This document shows positions 35,739-45,611 of a stretch of 64,000 nucleotides of DNA, one piece after another. The translations under genes were made by a program, and so were the position numbers. The stretch lies in NCBI RefSeq assembly GCF_020524045.1, contig NZ_JAIVKL010000010.1, forward strand, positions 1 through 64,000. Reading direction: 5' to 3'. The DNA is from Metabacillus litoralis (GTDB lineage: Bacteria; Bacillota; Bacilli; Bacillales; Bacillaceae). The notes under the pieces were generated by a model. The model saw only the letters and a program-made list of their open reading frames with translations. It was not told the origin of the DNA and did no database searches. The stretch's first letter is position 1, and each line of letters opens with the position of its first letter.

Positions 35739-36923
35739 ATGAACCCTATTCCAAACAAGTTAATAATTAAGAATGGGACAATTTACTCTGAAGAAAAAGA
35801 AATAAAGAAGGGTTTTCTTAAGATAGATGGAGAAAAAATTAGTGATATAGGTGTTGTTGATGTTCTTTTAGATCCGCTTGATTACGAAGTCATTCATATC
35901 CCTAATAATTACAGTATTATCCCAGGAATGATCGATATTCACATTCATGGAGCAAATGGTGCTGATACAATGGACGCTACTAAAGAGAGTCTTGATATTA
36001 TGGCTGCAACACTTCCAAAAGAAGGTACAACAAGCTTTCTAGCCACGACAATTACAGAGGATTCAAACGTAATTGATAAAGCTTTATTTAATGCAGGCAA
36101 CTATATTAATGACACTAAGTCTGAAGGTTACGCGGAGGTATTAGGTATTCATTTAGAAGGTCCGTTTATTCATAAAGATAAAGCAGGTGCACAGCCTGTT
36201 CATTATATATTAGCCCCAAGTCTATCAACTTTTAAAGAATGGCAAAAAATCTCGGGTAATCAAATCAAGCTTGTTACACTTGCTACTGAGCAGCCTGGTG
36301 CTATTGAGTTGATTGACTATTTATCTCAACAAGGAATAATTGCGTCTATCGCACACTCACAAGCTACTTATGATCAAGTTGGAGAAGCAATACAACATGG
36401 TCTAACACATGTTACTCATCTATTTAATCAAATGACTGGCCTTCATCATCGAGAGCCAGGTATTGTTGGTGCTGCATTTTTTAGAGATGAGTTAATGGTT
36501 GAGGTTATCGCTGATGGAATTCATGTTCGTCCAGAGATGGTTAAACTTGCTTACAATCAAATCACAGACGAAAGAATGATTATAATAACTGATTCAATGA
36601 GAGCGAAATGGCTAGAGAATGGAAAGTATGATTTAGGTGGACAATTAGTAACAGTAACAGATGGAAAAGCGTTATTAGATGAGGATACGTTAGCTGGAAG
36701 TGTTTTAAAAATGGTAGATGCCTTTAAAAACATTCAACAATATACTGGTTGCTCCATTAAAAGTGCCATTAAAATGACTTCAGAAAATCCAGCAAAGCAC
36801 TTAAATGTATTTAATCGTAAGGGAAGTATATCTATAGGTAAAGATGCTGATCTCGTTATTCTCGATGAAAAAATGGACGTATTTATGACAATATGTAAAG
36901 GGAGAATTGCTTATACAAAATAA
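35739..36923 (+). CDS. nagA: N-acetylglucosamine-6-phosphate deacetylase
   Basis: 394 residues from the ATG at 35739, 9 nt after GAGGTGA; the GTG at 35727 is part of that site. The metal motif MIDIHIHG has H68 and H70. Further blocks are LGIHLEGPFIHKDKAGAQ near 133, ATHLFNQMTG-like VTHLFNQMTGLHHREPG near 220 and IITDSMRAKW near 280. The enzyme removes the acetyl group from GlcNAc-6-P in the cytoplasm, feeding NagB. nagB follows by 82 nt on the same strand. No GntR-type nagR gene is present here and no operator of the known NagR type was seen. Confidence 0.95.
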   Translation: MNPIPNKLIIKNGTIYSEEKEIKKGFLKIDGEKISDIGVVDVLLDPLDYEVIHIPNNYSIIPGMIDIHIHGANGADTMDATKESLDIMAATLPKEGTTSFLATTITEDSNVIDKALFNAGNYINDTKSEGYAEVLGIHLEGPFIHKDKAGAQPVHYILAPSLSTFKEWQKISGNQIKLVTLATEQPGAIELIDYLSQQGIIASIAHSQATYDQVGEAIQHGLTHVTHLFNQMTGLHHREPGIVGAAFFRDELMVEVIADGIHVRPEMVKLAYNQITDERMIIITDSMRAKWLENGKYDLGGQLVTVTDGKALLDEDTLAGSVLKMVDAFKNIQQYTGCSIKSAIKMTSENPAKHLNVFNRKGSISIGKDADLVILDEKMDVFMTICKGRIAYTK

Positions 36924-37005
36924 GGAATCAGTGAATATACTATAGATGGATAAGCAGCCTTACCTCTCATAACTCATTTGAAATAGATGAAGGAGATGAT
37001 AATTA

Positions 37006-37752
37006 GTGAAAATCATTACAGTAGAAAATTATCAAGAAATGAGTCGCAAAGCTGCTGAATATATCGTAGATAAAGTTATTAGTAAACCTGACCTAAATCT
37101 TGGTTTAGCAACAGGTGGCACTCCTAAAGGTGTATATAAAAACATTAAAGAAGATCACAAAAAAAATCATACATCTTACGAACATGTGACAACCTTCAAT
37201 TTGGACGAATATATTGGTCTTAAGCAAGAAGATCCAAATAGCTATTATCAATACATGTATGAAAATTTATTTAAGCATATTAATATCTCATTAACTCAAA
37301 CTAATATTCCTTCAGGTTTAAATGAAAACATTCAAGCTGAGTGCACTGAATACGAAAGAAAAATCGTTGATGCAGGCGGAATTGATTTACAGCTTCTAGG
37401 TATAGGAAGCAATGGTCATATTGGTTTTAATGAACCAGGAACTCCGTTTACAACAAAAACCCATGTAGTTGATCTAGCTTTATCTACCAAAAAAGCAAAT
37501 GCGCGATATTTCGATAAAATAAATGAAGTTCCATCTCAAGCAATTACAATGGGAATTCAAACAATTATGAACAGCAAAGAAATTCTCCTCTTAGTCTCTG
37601 GAAAAGCAAAACAAGATGCAATGGTTAAATTACTAAGCGGTGTTGTGACAGAAAACTTTCCAGCGTCCATTTTAAATCAGCACCATAATACAACAATCAT
37701 TGCTGACGAAGAAGCTATGGAACTTGTTAAAAATATGAGTTATGTACGCTAA
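37006..37752 (+). CDS. nagB: Glucosamine-6-phosphate deaminase
   Basis: 248 residues with a GTG start after AGGAGATG. Conserved blocks are LGLATGGTPKGVYKNI near residue 34, FNLDEYIGL near 64, LGIGSNGHIGFNEPG near 130-144 and ILLLVSGKAKQDAM near 196. It converts glucosamine-6-P to fructose-6-P and ammonia, finishing GlcNAc catabolism after NagA. The length matches the B. subtilis enzyme, which lacks the allosteric C-terminus of the E. coli form. No terminator hairpin is seen just after it. Confidence 0.95.
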   Translation: MKIITVENYQEMSRKAAEYIVDKVISKPDLNLGLATGGTPKGVYKNIKEDHKKNHTSYEHVTTFNLDEYIGLKQEDPNSYYQYMYENLFKHINISLTQTNIPSGLNENIQAECTEYERKIVDAGGIDLQLLGIGSNGHIGFNEPGTPFTTKTHVVDLALSTKKANARYFDKINEVPSQAITMGIQTIMNSKEILLLVSGKAKQDAMVKLLSGVVTENFPASILNQHHNTTIIADEEAMELVKNMSYVR

Positions 37753-38119
37753 TGAAATGAACTGCAACTGATGTTTCACACTTAAGTTAAAATTCAGGCT
37801 GTTTAGTTTTCGTAAATTAGTGTTGCTGTTAATAACTTGAAGGAAACAGCAATGATATAAAGGTTAGTAGCTACCTTTCTTCTTAGACAAGTACCGATTA
37901 TACCTGAAAACACATTAGGTAATAGGTGCTAGATACTAATGTTATATCAATAATCAAGAAAGCCTTTCTCTATGATCGGAGTTTTAAAATTACTTTTATA
38001 GCATTTTAGTGGAATGGAGCGGAAGACACTTGACTCCTGCGGGTGCAGTGGAAAGCAAGTGTCTGCAGCGAAATGCAACGAACTAGTTACAAGTTTAGAA
38101 CATAACTAAAACACAAATA
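37753..38119. other. Gene-free stretch between nagB and the ABC importer
   Basis: It holds a partial copy of repeat R3 near 37797-37850 and a short copy of repeat R2 (38008-38089). No ORF is credible. Confidence 0.5.
38008..38089 (+). repeat. Repeat R2, short form
   Basis: It begins AGTGGAATGGAGCGGAAGAC and ends GTGTCTGCAGCG followed by AACGAACT, as in the 52421 copy. The central GC-rich core of about 50 bp is missing, so this is a deletion derivative. Confidence 0.75.
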
Positions 38120-38164
38120 AAAAAGGTACATGTCCCTCAACCAATGTGGGACATGTACCTTTTT
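38120..38164 (-). terminator. Terminator of the TrpXYZ-like operon
   Basis: AAAAAGGTACATGTCCC (38120-38136) pairs perfectly with GGGACATGTACCTTTTT (38148-38164). It overlaps the last codon of the ATPase gene. Confidence 0.88.
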
Positions 38165-38957
38165 AAATTAGTAATGCTTTATCAGATAATGAGCTATCTG
38201 ATTTAATTTTTGAGAACTCCTCCAGTAATGAACTTACTGTTAAGCCCTCTTTCTGTTTTCCTTCAGCTTGGAAAACAATGTTACCACTATCCATCATAAT
38301 CAATCGGTTTCCTAAATCAACAGCTTGTTGCATATTATGTGTAATCATCAAAGTCGTCAGATTACCCTTTTCAACTAGCTTTTTCGTCAAATTAGTAATC
38401 AACTCTGCTCTAGATGGATCAAGTGCTGCTGTATGCTCATCCAACAGAAGAATATCAGGCTTTGTAAATGTAGCCATTAACAAAGACAATGCTTGGCGTT
38501 CTCCCCCAGATAGTAACCCAACTTTAGCAGACAATCGATTTTCTAATCCCAATCCTAACATCTCTAACTGTTCTTTAAAGAAGGTTCGGCGTTTAGAGGT
38601 CACACCAGGCTTTAATGTTCGTTTATGAACACGTGAATAAGCAATAGCTAAATTTTCTTCAATTGTTAACGTTGGAGATGTACCAGCCATTGGATCCTGA
38701 AACACTCGGCCAATATAGCGTGAGCGTTTATATTCTTGAACATCAATCATTGATTTCTCTTTAATAAGCACATCACCGTCATCAGGAGTAATTCGCCCAG
38801 CTATGACATTTAGTAAAGTCGATTTCCCAGCACCATTACTTCCAATGACAGTAACAAAATCACCTTCATTTAAAGACAAATTTAAGGAATTTAACGCTAT
38901 TTTTTCATCAACAGATCCTTCATTAAACACTTTATATATTTGATTTAATTGTAGCAT
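38163..38957 (-). CDS. ABC importer ATP-binding protein, TrpZ-like
   Basis: 264 residues. Walker A GSNGAGKST is near residues 38-46, the signature LSGGERQALSL near 150 and Walker B DILLLDEHTAALDP near 170. The histidine after the Walker B glutamate (DEHTAALD) is typical of this importer family. It overlaps the permease gene by 26 nt, so translation is coupled. It powers the importer formed with the permease and lipoprotein upstream. Members of this family are predicted to import tryptophan or other aromatic or hydrophobic compounds; the substrate here is not proven. Confidence 0.9.
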   Translation of the reverse strand: MLQLNQIYKVFNEGSVDEKIALNSLNLSLNEGDFVTVIGSNGAGKSTLLNVIAGRITPDDGDVLIKEKSMIDVQEYKRSRYIGRVFQDPMAGTSPTLTIEENLAIAYSRVHKRTLKPGVTSKRRTFFKEQLEMLGLGLENRLSAKVGLLSGGERQALSLLMATFTKPDILLLDEHTAALDPSRAELITNLTKKLVEKGNLTTLMITHNMQQAVDLGNRLIMMDSGNIVFQAEGKQKEGLTVSSLLEEFSKIKSDSSLSDKALLI

Positions 38958-39927
38958 CGCCTACACCTCGCTTTCTGCGTAAGCCTTTTTTCCGCTTATC
39001 TTTTTGTTTATCAATTATTTGTGGAATAACTAGAGCTCCAATGACGATACATGCTGTAATCAGCTTCATATCACCAGTTTCAAAAAAGTTCACTCTAAGT
39101 GCCATAGCAACAATAATACGATATAATATTGCACCGATAATAACAGCAATTGTTGCTTTCACGATCGTTTTTGTCCCAACGATTGCTTCTCCAATAATAA
39201 CTGACGCTAAGCCAATGATGATCATTCCGATCCCCATACCAACATCACTAAATCCATTGTATTGAGCAATGAATGCACCTGAGAAAGCAACAAGAGCATT
39301 TGATAATCCTAAGCCTACAATTTTAAGCATATCAGTGTTAGCAGAGAAGCTTGTAATCATATTTTGATTATCACCAACAGCTCTAATTGCAAGTCCCAGC
39401 TCAGTTTTCAAGAAATAATCTAAGATATATTTAATAACAAAGATTAAAATTATCATGATAATAACAACAGACCATGTTTTAGGAACAAATCCTTCAAGTC
39501 CAATTGAAATGAACAGCTGTTGGAGGGCTGCGTCAATTCCAAGCTTATTCCATCCCTCCAAAAGCTGTGTGAAAACTGTTTCTTCTTGTAATAGTGGTAC
39601 ATTTGATTTACCCATGATTCTAAGATTAATAGAATACAGGGCAATCATCATCAAAATTCCCGATAGAAGTGGATTGATGTTTCCTTTTGTATGCAGCACC
39701 CCAGTGATACAGCCAGCTAAAAAGCCAACGATTAATGCGACTAAAGTGGCAAGAAAAGGATTTACACCATTAACAATTAAAACGGCACTTACCGCTGCAC
39801 CAGTAACAAAGCTACCGTCAACTGTTAAATCTGGGAAGTCTAATATTCGAAATGATAGGTATACTCCAAGAGCCATTATCGCATAAATTAAGCCTGACTC
39901 TACTGATCCAAATAGGGCTGTAAACAT
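38932..39927 (-). CDS. ABC importer permease, TrpY-like
   Basis: 331 residues with eight to nine hydrophobic segments of the branched-chain-amino-acid permease superfamily (LivH-like). GVYLSFRILDFPDLTVDGSF is near residue 21, GLAIRAVGDNQNMITSF near 175 and VGLGLSNALVAFSGAFIAQ near 204. The C-terminus is a basic tail (KDKRKKGLRRKRG) in the cytoplasm. It lies 12 nt after the lipoprotein gene. A single permease gene suggests a homodimer. Confidence 0.9.
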   Translation of the reverse strand: MFTALFGSVESGLIYAIMALGVYLSFRILDFPDLTVDGSFVTGAAVSAVLIVNGVNPFLATLVALIVGFLAGCITGVLHTKGNINPLLSGILMMIALYSINLRIMGKSNVPLLQEETVFTQLLEGWNKLGIDAALQQLFISIGLEGFVPKTWSVVIIMIILIFVIKYILDYFLKTELGLAIRAVGDNQNMITSFSANTDMLKIVGLGLSNALVAFSGAFIAQYNGFSDVGMGIGMIIIGLASVIIGEAIVGTKTIVKATIAVIIGAILYRIIVAMALRVNFFETGDMKLITACIVIGALVIPQIIDKQKDKRKKGLRRKRGVGDATIKSNI

Positions 39928-39939
39928 CTTTCATCACCT

Positions 39940-40953
39940 TTATTCTAGAATTTCTGCTTCTTCTTTCCATTCTTCTTTAATTTCAATTCCCATATCTTCT
40001 GCTGCTTTTGCATTAATTTGTAATTTAAGCTTTTGTGGATACTGAACAGGAATTTCATTTGCTTTTTTCTCACCATTTAAAATGCTAACAGCCATTTCAC
40101 CAGCTTCAAAACCGATATCATAGTAATCAAAACCGTATGCAGCAAAGCCACCGCGTTCAACTGAATCTAATTCTCCAACAAATAATGGGATATCAGAATC
40201 ACTAGCTACACCAATAACACTTTCAAGAGCTGAAACAACTGTGTTATCTGTAATTACGTATAAAGAATCAACTTTTCCTATTAAAGATTCTGTCGCTTGC
40301 TTTACTTCTGCAGATGTTGATACAGATGCTTCAACAACCTCTAAGTCTGTTCCTTCCATTGCTTTTTTCACTAATTCGATTTGAGCAACAGAGTTTTGTT
40401 CACCAGAATTATAGATCATTCCGACTTTATTGCCATCTATGTTTTCATCTATAAATTTCACAGTATTAGGAATTGCATCTGGATGTGTGTCTGTTGTACC
40501 AGTTATATTTGCACCTGGCTCTTCAAAGCTAGTTACCAATCCACCACCGATAGGATCTGTTACAGATGTAAAGATGATCGGAATATCAGTTGTTGCATTT
40601 AAAGCACTTTGTGCACTTGGAGTTGAGTTAGCAAATATTAAATCTACTTTATCTCCAACGAAATTATTTGCAATCGTTTGGCTATTATTTTGATCTCCTT
40701 GAGCAATTTGCACATCATACTCTACTTCTAAGCCCTTTTCCTCTAAAGCAGCTTTAAATCCTTCTAATGCCGCATCAAGTGATGGATGCTCAACAATTTG
40801 GTTAACACCAATTGTGTATGTTTTTGCTCCTTCAGATCCAGAGCCACTTCCTTCTTTCGTTCCTTCAGATGATGATTCACTTGAACCACATCCTGCTAAT
40901 GCTAAAAAACTAGCTAACATAAGACTCGAACCAATTTTCCAACCTTTATTCAT
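39940..40953 (-). CDS. ABC importer substrate-binding lipoprotein, TrpX-like
   Basis: 337 residues. A lipoprotein signal peptide ends in the lipobox LALAGC, cysteine 22, followed by a serine/glycine-rich linker. The mature part has the ABC_sub_bind fold with the start YTIGVNQIVEHPSLDAALEG. Later blocks are IPIIFTSVTDPIGGG near 125 and FAAYGFDYYDIGFEAGEMA near 275. The protein is anchored outside the membrane and delivers ligand to the downstream permease. No T-box or riboswitch was seen upstream, so the ligand stays open. Confidence 0.92.
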   Translation of the reverse strand: MNKGWKIGSSLMLASFLALAGCGSSESSSEGTKEGSGSGSEGAKTYTIGVNQIVEHPSLDAALEGFKAALEEKGLEVEYDVQIAQGDQNNSQTIANNFVGDKVDLIFANSTPSAQSALNATTDIPIIFTSVTDPIGGGLVTSFEEPGANITGTTDTHPDAIPNTVKFIDENIDGNKVGMIYNSGEQNSVAQIELVKKAMEGTDLEVVEASVSTSAEVKQATESLIGKVDSLYVITDNTVVSALESVIGVASDSDIPLFVGELDSVERGGFAAYGFDYYDIGFEAGEMAVSILNGEKKANEIPVQYPQKLKLQINAKAAEDMGIEIKEEWKEEAEILE

Positions 40954-41189
40954 ATTAAACTCCCCTTTTTAACGTTTCTATTTTTTGAATAATCCCTTTT
41001 ACGCTTTTATGCTTTCATTGATTAAATTATACAGAAAAAGAGAAATAGTTCAATATTTTTTGAATATTTTCATAAATTTTCTTTTGTATTCAAACAGTAT
41101 AGTTAGAATTCCAAAAATAATTTACCTATCTAAAGTTATTGAGAGAAAGCTTTAATAATCAATATCAGAAGCATTTTTGACAAAAAATA

Positions 41190-41224
41190 AAAAACACAAA
41201 TACCAGAATGATATTTGTGTTTTT
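41190..41224 (-). terminator. Terminator of lcfB
   Basis: AAAAACACAAATA (41190-41202) pairs with TATTTGTGTTTTT (41212-41224) with T-runs on both sides, 40 nt past the lcfB stop. Confidence 0.8.
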
Positions 41225-41263
41225 TCGGAAATTTCTCCTATTCTATATAATTCTACTAGTATA

Positions 41264-42820
41264 CTATTTTTGTAAAACCTGATCTTTTAATGCTCTTCTC
41301 AAAATTTTACCTGTTGTATTCTTTGGTAATTCCTCTAAAAATTCAATAGAGCTTGGCACTTTATATTTAGCTATATGTTCCTTACAATAGTCAAGAAGCA
41401 TTGCTTCAGTTACTTGATCATTTTTCACTACTACAAAGCATTTTACTGCTTCACCGAAATTCGGGTCTGGTATACCCAAAACAGCTACTTCAATGACATC
41501 TTCATGATTATATAGTACTTCCTCTACTTCACGAGGATATACATTATAACCACCAACAATGATCATATCTTTTTTTCGATCAACAATATAAAAGTATCCA
41601 TCTTCATCTTTCTTTGCTAGATCTCCTGTATAAAGCCAACCATCTCGAATTGTAGCAGCAGTTTCTTCAGGCATTTTATAGTAGCCCTTCATTACATTAG
41701 GTCCTCTAACAATTAATTCACCAACTTGATTAGATGGTAGTTCCTCACCTAGTTCGTTTACGACTTTGTTTTCAACATTAACAATACTCGTTCCGATTGA
41801 TCCAGCTTTTCTCGGGCGATCAAGGGGATTAAAGCATGTTACAGGTGAAGCTTCTGAAAGACCATATCCTTCTGAAACCATCACATTAAACTTTTGTTCA
41901 AATCCAGTTAAAAGGGCAACAGGCATTGATGCTCCACCAGAGATACAAATTCTTAAAGATTTTAAGTCATCTATGTTCGCTTGATCAAACTGAAGTAAGA
42001 AGTTATACATTGTTGGAACCCCAGCGAACACAGTTGCTTCATATTTTTTCACTAAGTTAAAAATAATCTCAGGACTAAATCGAGGTACAACAAGCAACGT
42101 TGCGCCATTCATAAGTGGAGCATTTAATGAAACTGTTAAACAAAACACATGAAACATAGGTAATGTTGTTACAACAATATCACTATTGGTTATATTTAAA
42201 TAATTTGCTGTATCAATTGCATTACTATAAAGATTTTTATGTGTGAGCATCGCACCCTTTGGTTTCCCCGTTGTACCTGATGTATATAAGATGACCGCTA
42301 TATCATCCTCATTTAACTCAGGACCTTGAAAATGAGCATTACCTACAGATAGCATCTTTGTAAACGATTTCATTTTTGTGAAAATAGCAAGACTTGAAAC
42401 ATCCAGATCAGATTTGTTTTCACTTGGCGGTGTTTCACACGTTATAATATGACCTACCTTTGGTAACACTGCATTCATTTTTTCAAACAACGGAATAAGT
42501 AAATCCAATGTGATCACAGCTTTCACATCACCATTGTTAATGATATAAGCAATTTCATCTGGAGTATAAATTGGATTAATTGGGATAACCGTTGCCCCTG
42601 CGCGAATTGCTCCATAAAGAGAGATAATAAAGTATGGTGAATTCCCTAATACAACGGCAACATGATCTCCTTTTGAAATACCCAATTCATTTAAGCTACT
42701 AGCAAATCGGTTAATTGCTCCTTCCAACTCTAAATAGGATGTTTCAGTGCCTTCAAAAATAATTGCTGGTTTGTTACCATATTCCTTTACTGTTTGTGAT
42801 AACTGTAAAGATAAATTCAT
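41264..42820 (-). CDS. lcfB: Long-chain acyl-CoA synthetase, LcfB-like
   Basis: 518 residues from the ATG at 42820 (AGGGGTG 5 nt upstream); the upstream in-frame ATG at 42859 lies inside the FadR-like operator and has no ribosome site. The AMP-binding motif [16 protein letters not shown] is near residue 155, [15 protein letters not shown] near 320, [17 protein letters not shown] near 395 and [14 protein letters not shown] at the C-terminus. It activates fatty acids to acyl-CoA using ATP. B. subtilis LcfB (YhfL) has the same size and is FadR-repressed, which fits the operator here. Monocistronic. Confidence 0.93.
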   Translation of the reverse strand: MNLSLQLSQTVKEYGNKPAIIFEGTETSYLELEGAINRFASSLNELGISKGDHVAVVLGNSPYFIISLYGAIRAGATVIPINPIYTPDEIAYIINNGDVKAVITLDLLIPLFEKMNAVLPKVGHIITCETPPSENKSDLDVSSLAIFTKMKSFTKMLSVGNAHFQGPELNEDDIAVILYTSGTTGKPKGAMLTHKNLYSNAIDTANYLNITNSDIVVTTLPMFHVFCLTVSLNAPLMNGATLLVVPRFSPEIIFNLVKKYEATVFAGVPTMYNFLLQFDQANIDDLKSLRICISGGASMPVALLTGFEQKFNVMVSEGYGLSEASPVTCFNPLDRPRKAGSIGTSIVNVENKVVNELGEELPSNQVGELIVRGPNVMKGYYKMPEETAATIRDGWLYTGDLAKKDEDGYFYIVDRKKDMIIVGGYNVYPREVEEVLYNHEDVIEVAVLGIPDPNFGEAVKCFVVVKNDQVTEAMLLDYCKEHIAKYKVPSSIEFLEELPKNTTGKILRRALKDQVLQK

Positions 42821-42844
42821 TCTCCCACCCCTTAGTAGTAAAAA

Positions 42845-42862
42845 TGAATGAATAACCATTCA
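42845..42862. promoter_or_regulatory. FadR-type operator upstream of lcfB
   Basis: TGAATGAATAACCATTCA matches the Bacillus FadR consensus TGAATGAMTANTCATTCA at all but one position. It is 25 nt upstream of the lcfB start codon. It implies repression relieved by long-chain acyl-CoA. Confidence 0.8.
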
Positions 42863-43169
42863 TTTTTTAGTCATTAAAAAGCATACGGTTTATTACCAGT
42901 TTTCTTAGTTGCACTTTTAATAGAATATTGATTTCGATAAAAATAGAACTTAACGAAGCTTTGTGAACAAACTTGCTAATTATACAGAATTCCCCTAAGT
43001 CTTGATTTTACTGTCTACTCCGATAAGAACGGAAAAAATATTCTAACTTTATTATATTGAAAGAATTCATATTATTCAATCACCTGGAATTGATTCCATA
43101 CATAATAGTTCAAAAAAATTCTATGTGTAAAGCTCTTAATTTACTTGTAATGAATTAAATTCAAGAAAT

Positions 43170-43364
43170 AAACAGACCAAAAAGGTCTCAGACTGATGAC
43201 AAACGTTTGATTTCTTTGTTACTCACCTATGCTGCGATGCTCATTACCAAGCAGGGTAAATACGCTCCTCACAAGGTTTGTGCCTCGAAAGTCAAGCGGT
43301 TTAATCAGTCTGATGGTCTTGTACATATACTATGTCTACAAACTGATACCAAAAAGGTCTGTTT
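43170..43364. repeat. Nested inverted-repeat element between lplJ and lcfB
   Basis: Outer arms are AAACAGACC (43170-43178) and GGTCTGTTT (43356-43364). Inner arms are CAGACTGAT (43189-43197) and ATCAGTCTG (43304-43312). ACCAAAAAGGTCT occurs at both ends. The right arm contains the lplJ stop codon and acts as its terminator. No ORF is inside. Confidence 0.65.
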
Positions 43365-44355
43365 AATAGATTAAATTAATAAATTCTGTTTTATCAACAT
43401 TGCCAAAGTAGTTTTTAATATCGATTTCATTTAGGGCCTTTTCTATAGCCTCTCGATCATAATTTATTCCTGTTAATATACGTTCTACTTCTTCCACATC
43501 TCCTACTCCAAAAAAGTCACCGTAAATCTTACAATTCTCGATGATACCCTTTTGAACCTGAAATCTCACATCAATTTGCCCCACCGGAAAGCGATGTGAA
43601 TGTTGATAATTAAATTTTGGAGATTTCCCATAATTCCAATTCCAATTTTGATAACGATCCTGTGATATTTCGTTGATTTTTTTCCAATCCTCTTCTGTTA
43701 AATCATACTTTGGGATTCTTTCTGTATCATTAAAAATTTGGTGTAGTAATAACTCCCTAAACTGCTCGATTGTCATTTTTTCATCAAGATATTCACTAAT
43801 ATTTGCAACCCTACTTCTAATCGATTTAATTCCTTTAGATTCGATCTTGTCTTTTTTTACTTTTAGAGCGGATACAACACTTTCAATTTCAGAATCAAAT
43901 AACAATGTTCCATGAGAAAACATTCGTCCCTTTGTTGAAAACTGAGCATTACCTGAGATTTTTCTCCCATCACTAGCAATTATATCGTTTCTTCCACTCA
44001 TTTCTGCTGTTACGCCAATTTTCCCTAATGCTTTCACAACAGGTTCTGTAAACTTTTTGAAATTATGAAAGCTATCACCATCATCTTTAGTGATAAAACT
44101 AAAATTCAAATTTCCTTTGTCATGGTAGACTGCACCACCTCCAGAAAGTCTTCTTACCACGTGAATATGCATCTCCTCCACGTAATTTGTACTAATTTCT
44201 TCAATTGTGTTTTGATTTTTACCAATAATTATCGATGGTTCATTTATGTAAAATAATAAATAAGATTCATTTGGGTCTAAGTGCTTCACAGCGTATTCTT
44301 CTATCGCTAAATTTATTTTCGGATCTGTAATACCTTGATTATCAATAAATAACAT
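43363..44355 (-). CDS. lplJ: Lipoate-protein ligase
   Basis: 330 residues from the ATG at 44355, which follows AGAGGAGG; upstream in-frame codons would run into the yhfI gene. RRLSGGGAVYHDKGNLNFSF near residue 70 and the lysine in SGNAQFSTKGRMFSHGTLLF near 137-155 are lipoyl-AMP binding motifs. The C-terminal accessory domain is present. It attaches free lipoate, or lipoate from the environment, to 2-oxoacid dehydrogenases. Size and neighbour (yhfI, 13 nt upstream) match B. subtilis lplJ. The stop codon lies in the inverted-repeat element. Confidence 0.95.
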   Translation of the reverse strand: MLFIDNQGITDPKINLAIEEYAVKHLDPNESYLLFYINEPSIIIGKNQNTIEEISTNYVEEMHIHVVRRLSGGGAVYHDKGNLNFSFITKDDGDSFHNFKKFTEPVVKALGKIGVTAEMSGRNDIIASDGRKISGNAQFSTKGRMFSHGTLLFDSEIESVVSALKVKKDKIESKGIKSIRSRVANISEYLDEKMTIEQFRELLLHQIFNDTERIPKYDLTEEDWKKINEISQDRYQNWNWNYGKSPKFNYQHSHRFPVGQIDVRFQVQKGIIENCKIYGDFFGVGDVEEVERILTGINYDREAIEKALNEIDIKNYFGNVDKTEFINLIY

Positions 44356-44368
44356 TTTTTTGCCTCCT

Positions 44369-45106
44369 CTAATCTTTACTCCATTGATATCCTGTTGATG
44401 CAAGAGAAATTCCCCCTGCATATTCCTTTTTTGCTTCTGTAATCAGATCATGATGATCTCCAAAATGCGGTAAATGTGTTAATAATAGTTGTTTTACATT
44501 TGCCTTATTGGCCAAGCGCCCTACTTCAGTACTAGTCATATGACCAGCAGTTGTTCCGTCCTGATTTGCATAAAAGCTACATTCTGCAATAAGCAAATCA
44601 GCAGCTTGCGAAAAGGAAATAAATTCATCTTGATAGCTTGAGTCAGCAGTATAAATGATTGTTGAATCACCATCAGATATTTTCATAGCAAAACAAGTTG
44701 CTGGATGAATTGTTCGTAAGAAAGAAACTGTAAATGGACCTATTGTTAGTTGTTTCGTGTGATCATACTCGATTCCTTTTGTGGCATCTTTGTAAGATAA
44801 TTTTTTAAATGCTTCCTGATCAAACGTGTGTGCATAAATTGGTAATGTTTTTTGCTTATTCTGAAGAAGTGAGGTGACATAGCATGCATATTGCAGGGGC
44901 CCAATGTCTGCTACATGGTCATGATGATAATGAGATAAAATGACAGCATCAAGCTTATCAATAGAAATACTTTCTTGTAATTTAGATAATACTGCACTTC
45001 CACAGTCGATTAATAAGTGGAAACCTTTTGATTCAAGTAAATATCCAGAAGTTGCTTCATTCGCTTCTGGATAACCACCCCAAAAGCCAATTACCTTAAG
45101 TTTCAT
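44369..45106 (-). CDS. yhfI: MBL-fold metallohydrolase YhfI
   Basis: 245 residues of the metallo-beta-lactamase fold, RNase Z-like subgroup. The metal motif HYHHDHVADIGP is near residues 59-70. The aspartate is in IYTADSSY near 148, and further histidines are in AGHMTSTEVG near 185 and LLTHLPHFGDHH near 208. The substrate is unknown; phosphodiesterase activity is typical of the subgroup. The ATG follows CAGGAGGATG. It is the first gene of a yhfI-lplJ operon, divergent from yhfH, as in B. subtilis. Confidence 0.9.
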   Translation of the reverse strand: MKLKVIGFWGGYPEANEATSGYLLESKGFHLLIDCGSAVLSKLQESISIDKLDAVILSHYHHDHVADIGPLQYACYVTSLLQNKQKTLPIYAHTFDQEAFKKLSYKDATKGIEYDHTKQLTIGPFTVSFLRTIHPATCFAMKISDGDSTIIYTADSSYQDEFISFSQAADLLIAECSFYANQDGTTAGHMTSTEVGRLANKANVKQLLLTHLPHFGDHHDLITEAKKEYAGGISLASTGYQWSKD

Positions 45107-45300
45107 AAAAGATCATCCTCCTGGTTTTTCCTTGTATTATTATCACAATAATTATTATACAAGCTTGTTATCTATTCTTCACGTATTCACTGATTATGAG
45201 TCAAGAAGAAAAGAAGATATAGTTATAGACCCATTTTTAGTCCGCTTAACCCTAATATATCAATATTTAACTACTTTGAAAACAAGTTGTTACAAAACAG

Positions 45301-45328
45301 TTGTTGACACTACCCTAACTGTTATAAT
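45301..45328 (+). promoter_or_regulatory. Sigma-A-type promoter of yhfH
   Basis: TTGTTG (45301-45306), a 16-nt spacer and TATAAT (45323-45328), with an extended -10 TG at 45320-45321. It lies 37 nt upstream of the yhfH start. Confidence 0.6.
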
Positions 45329-45364
45329 ACAATGACAGTAACAAAAGACATGGAGGGGTTATAC

Positions 45365-45499
45365 ATGATGATTAAATTAACTGAATTTTTCAGAAACTTA
45401 CCAAAAAAGCAATGCAAGGAATGCGGCAACGAAATCGAAGAACAGCATGAATGTTATGGAAATACATGCAATGAATGCCTACATGTAAGCGATCTCTAA
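45365..45499 (+). CDS. yhfH: YhfH-family small zinc-ribbon-like protein
   Basis: 44 residues. Two CxxC pairs (KQCKECGNEIEEQ, then NTCNECLHVSDL), with an additional cysteine in HECYGN, suggest one small zinc ribbon. The GGAGGGG ribosome site is 6 nt before the first of two ATGs. YhfH is a short conserved protein of bacilli of unknown function located next to yhfI in B. subtilis, as here. Its own promoter and the downstream terminator support a real gene. Confidence 0.85.
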   Translation: MMIKLTEFFRNLPKKQCKECGNEIEEQHECYGNTCNECLHVSDL

Positions 45500-45611
45500 A
45501 GTGTAAAATGTGCAGATGTATCTTCAACACCAAAAGCTTCTATTTCTAATGCTACAAGACAAGTGAACACTACCATTTTATCCTCAACTTCTCATTAAAA
45601 ATGATGAAAAG

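Noticed and set aside
40954-41189. T-box or riboswitch upstream of the TrpXYZ-like operon
   Set aside because: No T-box sequence, specifier stem or known aptamer core was visible.
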